A stretch of DNA of 12,860 nucleotides from Cyclobacteriaceae bacterium (GCA_013140395.1 JABFSY010000410.1:1-12860), one strand, 5' to 3'; counted from the first letter of the stretch, positions 1-8,172 are shown. A program made the numbers and translations. Notes: a model not told the origin generated them from the sequence alone.

Positions 1-59
1 CTATAGAATTTATCGTTTTTAACTATAATTTGCAGAAGAAATCTTTTATCTTTTAATCA

Positions 60-3000
60 ATGAGCGAAGAGCTGCTAAAAGCTGTTATTCAATTTTTTGC
101 CATCGTTTCAAAAGAGCGCATCACGGAAGATGAGAGAGCGATCATAAAAGAATTTTTGTCGCTTCATTTGAATCAGGATGGCACTCGCTATTACCTTTCT
201 CTTTTTGACGATTTCTGCAAAGACAATAGAAGATTAGCCAATGGTTCTCTCGAGAATTTGGATGAAGCGACACAGGAATTTGTCGATGACTGGGCGCAGA
301 TCATGCAGATCTCTAAAAAGGTAAATCAAGCGTTGACCACCCAGCAAAAGGCAGTATTGGTTATCAAGATTATCGAGCTTGTTTTTGCTGACGAAAACCT
401 TTCTGAACGTCAAAGCAATTTGATTTTTTACATTAGCGAAGCGCTGAAAATTTCGCCAAAGGATTTCCGCGCTATGCGCTCGTTTGTGTTGGGGCACGAC
501 ATCGATGAGTTGGCCTCAAAAAATATCCTTGTCATTGATGAAGGTTCAGATGAAGTAAATCATCCAGGGCCCCGTATCATTGCCCGTAATCTTACTGGGC
601 TTATCGCGGTGTTGCGATTGCAGGATACGGAGACTTATTTTATTAAGTATCTAGGTATTACGCCACTGACCCTCAACGGAGTCACTTTAAAGAGTCGGAA
701 AATTGCTGTATTCCCCACCGGTAGTACCATTCGCGGCTCTAAAATTGAACCAATTTATTATAGTGATGTTGTCGGAAAATTCCTTTTTGAGGAGAGTGAT
801 AACGAGATAAGCTTCATCGCAGACCATTTGTTTTACCACTTCAAAAGCGGTAGGGCAGGACTTCAAAATGTTAACATTGCCGAGACCGGAGGGAAGCTGA
901 TTGGTTTGATGGGGGCAAGCGGATCTGGTAAGTCTACATTGCTTAACGTATTGAACGGATCGGAGAAGCCATCGAGTGGGAGAGTGCTGATAAATGGAAA
1001 TGATATCCATGCGCATTCGAACAAGTTGGATGGGATTGTGGGTTTTATTCCGCAAGACGATTTGCTGATTGAAGATTTGACGGTGTTTGAAAACCTATAT
1101 TACAGCGCCCGTCTTTGTTTTGGGCACTACACACGGCAACAGCATGCAGAGTTGGTGGAGCGAGTTCTGTTAAGTTTGGGTTTGTCAGAGATCCGGAACT
1201 TGAAAGTGGGTTCTCCCTTAGAAAAAACGATTAGCGGTGGTCAGCGAAAACGATTGAACATTGGACTCGAGTTGCTGAGAGAGCCTACTATTCTTTTCGT
1301 TGATGAACCCACTTCCGGTTTGTCGTCACGCGACTCGGAGAATATTATGGATTTGCTCAAAGAACTCACGTTGAGGGGCAAAATGATTTTTGTGGTGATT
1401 CACCAGCCCTCGTCTGATATTTTCAAGATGTTTGATACGTTGATCATTCTGGATGTGGGCGGATTTCAGATTTATTATGGCAATCCGGTCGAGTCTGTCA
1501 ATTATTTTCAAGACATTATTAATGCGGCCAATAAAACACCTGGCGCTTGCCCGGAATGTGGAAACATAAATCCGGAGCAAATTTTCAACATCATTGAAAC
1601 GAGGGTGGTCAATGAATACGGCCGGTTTACTCATACCCGGAAAGTATCACCCGGGCAATGGTATCAGTACTTTAAGCAGAAGATGCGGATTCCAAAAGTC
1701 GATGAAGTCAATGATCCCTTACCCGTCACACAAAAAATTCCTAATGTGCTCAAGCAGCTATGGGTTTTTATCATCCGCGATGTGCTGTCCAAGGTGGCCA
1801 ACCGGCAATACGTGACTGTTAATCTGCTACTGACTCCCACACTGGCATTTTTTATTGGATTTTTTGTAAAATATTATGAAGCGGTTGGTGTTGAAAACCC
1901 TTCGTATACTTTCTTTAACAACGACAATATCCCTGTTTACTTTTTTATGAGCATTGTGGTCGCATTGTTCGTAGGCTTAATTGTAAGCGCAGAGGAAATT
2001 TTTCGCGACCGAAAAATCAAAAAGCGAGAAAAGTATTTACAATTGAGCAACGGCAGCTATCTGATGTCGAAAGTGATCATCTTGTTTGTACTATCGGCCG
2101 TTCAGACGTTTACTTTTATACTGGTAGGCAACTGGTTACTCGAGATTCCCTTTAGTGAAATCCGCTATTGGATGATCTTATTTTCGTGCTCGTGCTTGGC
2201 AAACATGTTGGGGCTGAATATTTCTTCAGCGTTCGATTCTGCAGTGACTATCTATATCTTGATTCCCATTTTGATCATTCCGCAGCTACTACTGAGTGGA
2301 GTAGTTATCAGCTTTGACAAGTTTAATCCAAAAGTAGGTTCTCCTAATGGGATCCCCATCGTTGGTGAGTTGATGGCATCCCGCTGGGCTTTCGAAGCGT
2401 ACATGGTGACGCAATTTAAAGATAACCCCTACGAGAAGCAGTTTTATCTGCTCGACCAAAAGCGCGCGATTGCTGATTACAAACGGATTTACTATTTGCC
2501 TGAGTTGGAGTCACAATTGGCACACATCATTAACCATCGTAATGAGTGGCGAAGTACCAACCCAACCAATACTACACGGCAGGCGATGGACTTGTTAAGA
2601 AATGAAATAAACGCTGAGTTGAATTCGATTGGTCGTGAAAGGTTTCCCGATGTCGAGCAAATTGCAATCGGTAAGTTTGACTCTGTTATGTATGAAAAAG
2701 TGCACCGGTTTCTGGGAACGTTAAAAGAATACTACGGCATTCGCAATCGCAATGCTACTGCAGAAAAAGAGAAACTGATGATGGAATTGACGAATACACC
2801 TGAAAAGAAAATAGCTTTTGATGACCTGAGAATGCGATTTCAGAATCAAGCTGTCACGAATTCAGTAGAAAATACAAATGCCGTGGTGCGTATAGCATCC
2901 TGGAAAGGGGAGTTGGTTCAAAAAATATATCCCATCTACTTTGACAATCATCGCCCAACTAATCAATTTGATTTTAGAGAAAACTTTTATGTGCCCACGA

Positions 3001-3155
3001 AGCTTTTCCTCGGCAAGAAGTACGACACGCTTTACTTCAATGTGGCCGTCATTTGGTCGATGACCGCCTTTCTTTTTATTACATTGTATTTTGACTTGTT
3101 AAAGAAGGCCATACACAGTATGGAAATGCGTAGAAAGTACAAAGGCAAAGGATAA
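60..3155 (+). CDS. ABCG-type ABC transporter (fused ATPase-permease) with TerB-like N-terminus
   Basis: Fused ATP-binding and membrane-spanning half transporter of 1031 residues, expected to dimerise in the inner membrane; the substrate cannot be read from the sequence. Residues 1-150 are helical and acidic and look like a TerB/tellurite-resistance-like domain. Residues 170-245 are beta-rich, with an LNG motif, and may be a degenerate FHA-like module (uncertain). The nucleotide-binding domain spans about 250-480: Walker A GASGSGKST (285-293), Q-loop Q332, signature ISGGQ (391-395), Walker B ILFVDEPT (411-418), H-loop H448. A CPECGN motif lies at 497-502. The membrane segments are near 586-604, 626-643, 669-690, 703-721 and 727-749, with a last one at 992-1010. 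The order ATPase then permease, and the large loop before the last helix, are ABCG traits; here the loop (about 750-990) is unusually long. The ATG follows an AT-rich leader without a clear ribosome site or a convincing promoter. The reading frame is intact. No clear terminator follows it. Confidence 0.93.
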   Translation: MSEELLKAVIQFFAIVSKERITEDERAIIKEFLSLHLNQDGTRYYLSLFDDFCKDNRRLANGSLENLDEATQEFVDDWAQIMQISKKVNQALTTQQKAVLVIKIIELVFADENLSERQSNLIFYISEALKISPKDFRAMRSFVLGHDIDELASKNILVIDEGSDEVNHPGPRIIARNLTGLIAVLRLQDTETYFIKYLGITPLTLNGVTLKSRKIAVFPTGSTIRGSKIEPIYYSDVVGKFLFEESDNEISFIADHLFYHFKSGRAGLQNVNIAETGGKLIGLMGASGSGKSTLLNVLNGSEKPSSGRVLINGNDIHAHSNKLDGIVGFIPQDDLLIEDLTVFENLYYSARLCFGHYTRQQHAELVERVLLSLGLSEIRNLKVGSPLEKTISGGQRKRLNIGLELLREPTILFVDEPTSGLSSRDSENIMDLLKELTLRGKMIFVVIHQPSSDIFKMFDTLIILDVGGFQIYYGNPVESVNYFQDIINAANKTPGACPECGNINPEQIFNIIETRVVNEYGRFTHTRKVSPGQWYQYFKQKMRIPKVDEVNDPLPVTQKIPNVLKQLWVFIIRDVLSKVANRQYVTVNLLLTPTLAFFIGFFVKYYEAVGVENPSYTFFNNDNIPVYFFMSIVVALFVGLIVSAEEIFRDRKIKKREKYLQLSNGSYLMSKVIILFVLSAVQTFTFILVGNWLLEIPFSEIRYWMILFSCSCLANMLGLNISSAFDSAVTIYILIPILIIPQLLLSGVVISFDKFNPKVGSPNGIPIVGELMASRWAFEAYMVTQFKDNPYEKQFYLLDQKRAIADYKRIYYLPELESQLAHIINHRNEWRSTNPTNTTRQAMDLLRNEINAELNSIGRERFPDVEQIAIGKFDSVMYEKVHRFLGTLKEYYGIRNRNATAEKEKLMMELTNTPEKKIAFDDLRMRFQNQAVTNSVENTNAVVRIASWKGELVQKIYPIYFDNHRPTNQFDFRENFYVPTKLFLGKKYDTLYFNVAVIWSMTAFLFITLYFDLLKKAIHSMEMRRKYKGKG

Positions 3156-3180
3156 GTTGATTTTTTTGGCTTTAATCACA

Positions 3181-3210
3181 TTGCCGTTTGCCAATTGCCT
3201 GTTATCTTTG
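3181..3210 (+). promoter_or_regulatory. Bacteroidota-type promoter for the lipoprotein gene
   Basis: TTG at 3181-3183, a 19-nt spacer, then TATCTTTG at 3203-3210 exactly fits the Bacteroidota sigma-ABfr consensus (TTG / TAnnTTTG). The element lies between the stop of the transporter gene and the ATG at 3227. The leader would be only about 10 nt, which fits the absence of a Shine-Dalgarno sequence. It implies the lipoprotein gene is transcribed independently of the transporter. Confidence 0.75.
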
Positions 3211-3226
3211 ATAAAAAAATAGAACC

Positions 3227-3682
3227 ATGAAAATTAGTAAACTATCCTACCTTTTAATATTGATTTTTTGCGGCATGCTAAGCTGCACTTCCAAAACAGA
3301 GACTACTGAGACTACCGAATCAGCTTCCACCGATTCAGAGGAGTGGAAGGAGATGGATTCTTTTCACATGATTATGGCGGAAGCTTTCCATCCGTATAAA
3401 GATTCCACCAATTTGGCGCCTGCTAAAAAATTGGCGGAAGAGATGGCTACTGAAGCTGAGAAATGGGCAGCCGCTGAATTACCCGAAAAAGTAAACAATG
3501 ACCAGGTAAAGGAGAACATACAAAAATTAAAGGCCGATACCCGCGCGCTGGCTGACTTGATTAAAAGTGGTGCGGATGACGCAGCCGTTGGCTCCTCTTT
3601 AAACGCACTGCATGACAGTTTTCATTCTATCATGGAGGCCTGGCACGGAGGTGGTGAGAAACACGAACACGAAAAACATTAA
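3227..3682 (+). CDS. Small His-rich lipoprotein, predicted helical bundle
   Basis: A 151-residue protein of unrecognised family. The N-terminus has a short basic stretch, a hydrophobic core and a lipobox ending in LSC, so C20 should be lipidated and the protein anchored in a membrane facing the periplasm. A Thr/Ser/Glu-rich linker (21-40) leads to a helical region (about 43-140). The motif FHMIM with a following FH lies near the start of the helical region, and FHSIMEAWH near its end, so matching His/Met pairs could face each other in a four-helix bundle. The C-terminus is HEHEKH. The pattern suggests metal or haem binding of the cytochrome b562/c-prime kind, but there is no CXXCH and this is inference only. 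The gene has its own promoter upstream and a terminator downstream, so it is probably a single-gene unit. Start chosen because the signal peptide begins at this ATG. Confidence 0.85.
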   Translation: MKISKLSYLLILIFCGMLSCTSKTETTETTESASTDSEEWKEMDSFHMIMAEAFHPYKDSTNLAPAKKLAEEMATEAEKWAAAELPEKVNNDQVKENIQKLKADTRALADLIKSGADDAAVGSSLNALHDSFHSIMEAWHGGGEKHEHEKH

Positions 3683-3707
3683 GATTAATACCTATCCAAA
3701 CTAGAAG

Positions 3708-3732
3708 CGGGTTGATTTATCAACCCGTTTTT
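3708..3732 (+). terminator. Intrinsic terminator after the lipoprotein gene
   Basis: Perfect 8-bp stem CGGGTTGA / TCAACCCG (3708-3715 with 3720-3727), a 4-nt TTTA loop, then TTTTT and a further T-rich stretch. It lies 26 nt after the lipoprotein stop and ends about 20 nt before the start of the next gene. Confidence 0.88.
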
Positions 3733-3752
3733 ATTTATAACAAGATAGCGAT

Positions 3753-4655
3753 ATGCTAAAGGTTGCCTGGGCGGAATCGTATGTATTGCCATTACCTTTG
3801 AATCATCGATTTCCGATGAGTAAGTATGAGGTGTTGCCGCAGCAACTACTTCATGAAGGAACACTTCGGTCTGTAAATTTTTTTGTACCTCAACCATTCG
3901 AAGCTAACCGAATTCTGGCGGTACACCAGATAGATTATTGGAATCGACTGAACCAATTGACACTTGAGCCAGCAGAAATCAGACGAATTGGATTTCCACT
4001 GACCAAAGAATTGGTGACCCGTGAGATTACGATAGCAAATGGAACAATTCAGTGTTCACTTTTTGCATTGCAACATGGTATAGCGATGAACATTGCCGGT
4101 GGCACACATCATGCGTTTACGTATAAAGGAGAAGGGTTCTGTCTTTTAAATGATATCGCCATTGCGGCTCGCTATTTATTAGACGAGGGATTAGCCAAAA
4201 AAATATTGGTAGTGGACCTGGACGTGCATCAGGGCAATGGAACGGCTCAGATATTTCAAAAAGATCCGAGGGTCTTTACTTTCAGTATGCATGGCCAGAA
4301 TAACTACCCGTTGCACAAGGAACAATCTGATTTAGACATTGGACTAGCCGATTTTACCAGTGATGCCTTTTATTTGAATACGCTACGTGTAAACCTCGCC
4401 AATCTTCTGACACAGGTTAATCCTGATTTCCTTTTCTTTCAGTCGGGTGTAGATATTTTGGATACGGACAAGCTGGGTAAGTTGAGTGTGAGTAGGGAAG
4501 GGTGCAAAGAGCGAGATCGTATCGTTTTGGAGGCCGCAAAGGAGAGTGGTATCCCACTGGTAGCGAGCATGGGGGGCGGCTACTCGCCCAATTTTAAAGA
4601 CATTATTGAGGCGCATGCCAATACCTTTCGGTTGGCACAAGAAATTTTCTTTTAA
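3753..4655 (+). CDS. Histone deacetylase-family zinc hydrolase (HDAC11-like)
   Basis: A 300-residue protein covering the whole arginase/deacetylase fold of the classical HDAC superfamily, which removes acyl groups from lysines or polyamine-type amides using zinc. The visible catalytic set is complete: the His-His pair in GGTHHAF (H119, H120), zinc ligands in DLDVHQGNGTA (D157, H159), the third ligand in SGVDILDTDKLG (D234), and the glycine-rich GGGY with the transition-state tyrosine Y277. The N-terminal pattern LPxxHRFPMxKYxxLP and the VDLDVHQGNG form recall bacterial relatives of class IV HDAC11. The substrate is unknown. The ATG is favoured because that N-terminal pattern starts directly after it. 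No promoter is visible between the upstream terminator and the start. The stop lies 5 nt from the stop of the convergent hydroxylase gene. No signal peptide, so it is cytoplasmic. Confidence 0.93.
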   Translation: MLKVAWAESYVLPLPLNHRFPMSKYEVLPQQLLHEGTLRSVNFFVPQPFEANRILAVHQIDYWNRLNQLTLEPAEIRRIGFPLTKELVTREITIANGTIQCSLFALQHGIAMNIAGGTHHAFTYKGEGFCLLNDIAIAARYLLDEGLAKKILVVDLDVHQGNGTAQIFQKDPRVFTFSMHGQNNYPLHKEQSDLDIGLADFTSDAFYLNTLRVNLANLLTQVNPDFLFFQSGVDILDTDKLGKLSVSREGCKERDRIVLEAAKESGIPLVASMGGGYSPNFKDIIEAHANTFRLAQEIFF

Positions 4656-4660
4656 GAGAA

Positions 4661-5284
4661 CTACTGATTTGTCTTTTTGATCTCAGACCTAAAGATAATG
4701 TCCCACAGTACAGACGTAACACCATATCCGTGGTCGGAGTCGGTATAGTGGTGAAGCATGTGGTGCTGCTTTAACTTCTTTAAAACGGGATTGGAGAAAT
4801 TGCCGTGATGGAACGCATAGTGAAACATGTCGTAACACAAGTAGCCCGTAAGGAATGAAGCAAAAAAAGTGGGGAGGTAACTGGCTGGAATCACTTGACT
4901 AAACAAAAAGTAAAAAAGCAACGCCAACGGAACACTCACCGAGGGGGGCAACACAAGGCGCAGTGCATCATTTGGGTAATCATAGTGTACACCGTGGAAG
5001 ATGAAGTGCAACCGCAGGCCCCATTTCGACTTGGGCATGTAGTGGAAAATAAACCGATGCAATACGTATTCAGTCAACGTCCAGAAGAGTAAGCCGGCTG
5101 TGATGGAAAGAATGATTTCGACAGCGGATATACCTTGCACGGAGAAACCTTTCCAACCGAAGAATGCTATTGTCGGGATATAGATAAACAAGGGTACCGA
5201 GAAATGAACCTTTGAAAAAATCTCTAAAAATCCGCTTTTGAATATGCGGGTTGATTCTGTTGAGTTAGAAACGAAGTTCTTCAT
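4661..5284 (-). CDS. Fatty acid hydroxylase / sterol desaturase family membrane protein
   Basis: A 207-residue integral membrane di-iron oxygenase of the fatty acid hydroxylase superfamily, resembling FA 2-hydroxylase (FA2H/Scs7) without the cytochrome b5 domain. The histidine clusters that would hold the two irons are all present: HRFIFH (76-81), HFIFHGVH (93-100), HYAFHH (155-160) and HHMLHH (174-179). Hydrophobic segments lie near 28-45, 53-72, 110-130 and 135-152. The likely reaction is oxygen-dependent hydroxylation of a fatty acyl chain or lipid headgroup; the exact substrate is not deducible. The frame extends upstream to a TTG at 5314, but that would overlap the -7 promoter element at 5312-5319, so the ATG at 5284 is chosen. 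It is convergent with the deacetylase gene and divergent from the HYR operon. Confidence 0.9.
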   Translation of the reverse strand: MKNFVSNSTESTRIFKSGFLEIFSKVHFSVPLFIYIPTIAFFGWKGFSVQGISAVEIILSITAGLLFWTLTEYVLHRFIFHYMPKSKWGLRLHFIFHGVHYDYPNDALRLVLPPSVSVPLALLFYFLFSQVIPASYLPTFFASFLTGYLCYDMFHYAFHHGNFSNPVLKKLKQHHMLHHYTDSDHGYGVTSVLWDIIFRSEIKKTNQ

Positions 5285-5311
5285 ACGCCACGAGTGATCT
5301 TTTTTTGCCCT

Positions 5312-5319
5312 CAAAGATA
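5312..5319 (-). promoter_or_regulatory. -7 promoter element for the hydroxylase gene
   Basis: Read on the minus strand this is TATCTTTG, identical to the element at 3203-3210 and matching the Bacteroidota -7 consensus TAnnTTTG. The leader to the ATG at 5284 would be about 20 nt. No TTG is present at the usual -33 distance; the region there is an A/T tract, so the assignment rests on the -7 element alone. Confidence 0.55.
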
Positions 5320-5405
5320 AGGATTTGATTTTGGTTTTTTAAGGTTGAATGCTCGGCTTCAGAGCGCAAAGCCACTTTTCTTAGACGCCCCCATGCTTCA
5401 ATATT

Positions 5406-5419
5406 CTCAAATATTTGAG
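5406..5419. promoter_or_regulatory. 14-bp perfect palindrome in the divergent intergenic region
   Basis: CTCAAATATTTGAG is a perfect inverted repeat with no spacer. It lies in the 231-bp gap between the hydroxylase gene and the HYR operon, about 97 nt upstream of the operon start. Its position and symmetry suit a dimeric regulator binding site, but an AT-rich palindrome of this length can occur by chance. No convincing promoter for the HYR operon could be placed in the gap. Confidence 0.35.
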
Positions 5420-6754
5420 TAGTTTTATAACTCTTAAGATGTTGTTTTCTCATTTTTAGCACATTCTTCTGATTTTTTAATGGATTGGGAACGAGCATTT
5501 TTCATTCGACAATTTATGGACACAAGGGCTTTTCTATTTTGCCTTTTGTTCTCAGCCAACTCATTCCTAACTTTTGGCCAGTCCTGCAATTGCCCTGCCG
5601 TGTGTGCGCCTTGCAGTGGAAGCGGCTTAAATAGGATCGAGCTAAAGTTCAATCAACCGGTAACTCAGCGAATCGATGCCGATGCCTTCGACAGTGGCGG
5701 GCTAAATTTGTTTTCACGATCTGTTTCACCATTAGGAGTGGTTGTGCTGATTGGTACAAAACCAGATGATACTTTTTCGGATGATGTAGTTACCATCAAG
5801 GTTAATGGCATTGTTGATGTTATCATTAACACAAAATGCACGGATAAAGTACTTGTTGGTGATACCTATGGAAGTTTTACGGTGATTGGTGCTCAAAGTA
5901 TAAATGGGCCGGTGTGCTGCAATCCTTTCGTAGCGCAGAGTATTGCACCCACTATTAAAAGTGAAAATTGTCCATCTAATGTGCAACTGGATGTATTGGA
6001 TCAAACTTGCTTTGGCTCCATGAGTTGGTTGCCGCCCATCGCTTCAGATAATTGCCAGATTGTGAGCTTTACAGAACAAAACAACTTCCAACCCGGTGAT
6101 CTTTTTCCACTAGGGCGCAGGCAAATTGTTTACACGGCTGTCGATAACAACGGACTCTCGCGAGACTGCATTTTTGAAGTAAGGCGTGACGACAAAGCTG
6201 CGCCTGTATTCACCAGTTTCCCAACAGACATTGTTGCCTTTGCCACTACCTCTTGCAGCGCGGTGGTAACATGGACAACACCAGTTGCCAGCGACTGCGG
6301 AGGTGTTTTTGTGAATGCTCCGTCTCAAAACTCGGGAGATCGATTTCCCATTGGGCTGACTACAGTGACCTATGCCGCGATAGATGGTTCAAGCAATCGC
6401 GCAGAGCGTTCATTTACCGTAACTGTTGTGGACAACGCAAAACCAACTTTCAATATTACTCCTTCAGACATTACCGTGCAGGCAACAGACTGCGGAGCAG
6501 TAGTCTTCTGGGTAGAGCCCACTGCCGATGATAACTGCCCAGCAGGGGTAACGGTTACAAAAGATCACTCTCCGGGTGAGACATTTCCTATCGGTACTAC
6601 TACGGTAAACTATCTTGCCAGAGATGTTTCGGGCAATACTTCACCTTATAGTTTTAGAGTCATAGTCGAGGATAAAACCGCACCGGTTGTTCCTTTTATG
6701 CCCAACGTGACACAGCCATTTACTACTGCCTGCGATGTGGTTGTGAATTGGACA

Positions 6755-6757
6755 TAG
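6755..6757 (+). other. In-frame TAG nonsense codon inside HYR repeat 4
   Basis: The frame reads VVNWT-stop-PVVTDNC, exactly across the conserved W..P.A.DNC segment, and continues open for about 300 codons. At the same position repeats 3 and 7 have GAG and repeat 8 has GAA, so one G-to-T change of a GAG explains it. TAG is a normal stop in this genome: it ends the genes at 4661, 8175, 9112 and 10736. Confidence 0.9.
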
Positions 6758-7686
6758 CCCGTTGTTACTGACAATTGTAAATTCAAAGTGACCAGTAACT
6801 TCCGTTCAGGAGCACTTTTTGGATTGGGCACTTATAAAGTAATTTACACTGCGAAAGATAGCGCTCAGAATATTTCAACTTCGTCTTTTGACATAGTAGT
6901 TCAAGATAATTCTTTGCCTGTTTTTGTTGGCTGCCCTGCTGCCAACATTGAAAAAGACGCTGACCCTATTTCATGTAAAGCAAAGGTAATTTGGAGAGCT
7001 CCTACAGCTAACGATAATTGTCTTGACGGAACTGTGACTGCCCCCGTATTCCAGCCAGGAGATGAATTTCCAATTGGCACAACTGTCATAACCTACATCG
7101 CAAAAGATAAGGCAGGTAATACTTCCCGATGTGAGTTTAGCATTGTTGTAAGTGATAAAACCGGGCCCACTGTCACCTCGCAACCAACTGATATTTCGGC
7201 CAATGCAAATGCATCCTGCAAAGCGAATGTGAATTGGACTTTACCTACCGCCACTGATAATTGCAGCACTCCGATAAGTTTCAACAGTAGTAATAGCCCC
7301 AACGAACTCTTTCCTTTGGGTACTACCAAAGTGACCTACACCCTTAAGGACAAAGTGAACAACGCCTCCGAAGTGTTCTTCAATGTTATTGTCAATGACG
7401 TGACAGCTCCCGTCTTTTCCGGATGCCCGGCAGACATCACTATTTCTTCTAACACCTCTTGCAGCGCAACTGTGAATTGGGTCGAGCCAACGGCCACGGA
7501 CAATTGCAGTGGATCGGTTACGCCTACGTCAAACTTCAAACCAGGAGCCGTATTTGAAACGGGAACCACCGAAGTAATTTATGAAGCCACCGACAATGTG
7601 GGCAATAAATCGAGATGTACTTTCAACGTGAAGGTAACGAATGAAAGCGTGCCTGTTATTTCTGGTTGCCCAGAGGATATCTTGAT

Positions 7687-7690
7687 AAAA
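7687..7690 (+). other. Frameshift site (one A missing from an A-run) in HYR repeat 8
   Basis: Upstream frame reads SGCPEDILIK and downstream frame reads TDETGKAIVMWDEPTAADLC. Adding one A to the AAAA run joins them, and the spacing from PEDI to the conserved W then equals that of repeat 7 (14 residues from PADI to its W). The lesion is therefore a one-base contraction of an A5 run. Confidence 0.85.
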
Positions 7691-7884
7691 CAGATGAAAC
7701 AGGGAAAGCAATTGTTATGTGGGATGAACCCACTGCGGCCGACCTATGTGGCAAGGTGCCGCTGACGGCTTCGCGAAGGCCAAATACCGAATTTGGAATA
7801 GGTACTACAAAAATCACGTACGAGTCACCTCCCAACATTGCCGGTATTCGTGCCCGTTGTGAGTTCAATGTCATTCTATCGTAT

Positions 7885-8172
7885 AAAGAAATTGAATTTG
7901 AGGTAAGTAAGGCTTTGACTCCCAATGGAGACCCAATCAATGAAAATTGGCAGATCCGGGGACTTGAAAACTTTAGTGACAATGAAGTATTGGTGGTGGA
8001 TAGGTGGGGAAACAAAATCTATCAGGCTTCTCAATATGACAATAATAAAGTAGTATGGAACGGTACTAACTCGGCAGGTACTTTCGTGCCCACCGGAACT
8101 TATTTTTATTCTGTCACCGTCTCTTTTCAGGGAAAGCGAGTTGAGAAGAAAGGGTCTGTTGAAGTAGTAAGA
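7885..8172 (+). other. T9SS type-B (gliding motility-associated) C-terminal sorting domain
   Basis: About 96 codons with the usual landmarks: LTPNGD near the start, VVDRWGNKIYQ in the middle, W-NGTNSAG, then PTGTYFYSV and a C-terminal GSVEVVR. This class of sorting signal directs T9SS export and surface attachment and typically depends on a PorP/SprF-like protein. As the sequence stands, it is out of frame with the N-terminal part of the gene. Confidence 0.9.

Larger units (their letters stand above)
5939..7884 (+). repeat. Eight tandem HYR-domain repeats (about 80 codons each)
   Basis: Units start near 5939, 6194, 6437, 6677, 6911, 7160, 7403 and 7646, with a period of 234-255 nt. Each unit has the pattern aPVF..CP.DI, then a Cys and V.W..P.A.DNC, then FP.GTT.VTY.A.D..GN, then F.V.V.D. 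The units are clearly homologous as protein but diverged as DNA, so recent array expansion is not indicated. Unit 4 carries the nonsense codon and unit 8 the frameshift. Confidence 0.9.

Noticed and set aside
687..1055. Antisense open frame inside the ABC transporter gene
   Set aside because: It lies over the conserved ATPase coding region, which fully explains the sequence. No recognisable protein features.
5285..5314. N-terminal extension of the hydroxylase gene to a TTG at 5314
   Set aside because: The TTG overlaps the TATCTTTG promoter element, the added residues are polar and unlike a membrane-protein start, and a normal ATG is available at 5284.
5355..5373. Small hairpin GGCTT/AAGCC in the divergent gap as a terminator
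   Set aside because: The stem is 5 bp with a 9-nt loop, the T-tract is poor, and there is no upstream plus-strand gene to terminate.
5442..5471. TTG-N19-TTCTTCTG as promoter of the HYR operon
   Set aside because: The spacing fits, but the -7 element misses two consensus bases, so it is too weak to annotate.
5480..5515. Earlier ATG at 5480 for the HYR protein
   Set aside because: It would put 12 charged and aromatic residues in front of a clean signal peptide that begins at 5516.
6755..6757. TAG reassigned to an amino acid
   Set aside because: Other intact genes in the window end in TAG at the expected place, so TAG works as a stop here.
6110..7569. Series of antisense open frames across the HYR region
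   Set aside because: Their similarity to each other mirrors the repeat period of the sense gene. They have no starts, signals or domains of their own.
7680..7695. Programmed -1 ribosomal frameshift at the AAAA run
   Set aside because: There is no X-XXY-YYZ slippery heptamer in the correct phase and no evident downstream pseudoknot. Also, nothing is known in this protein class that needs one.
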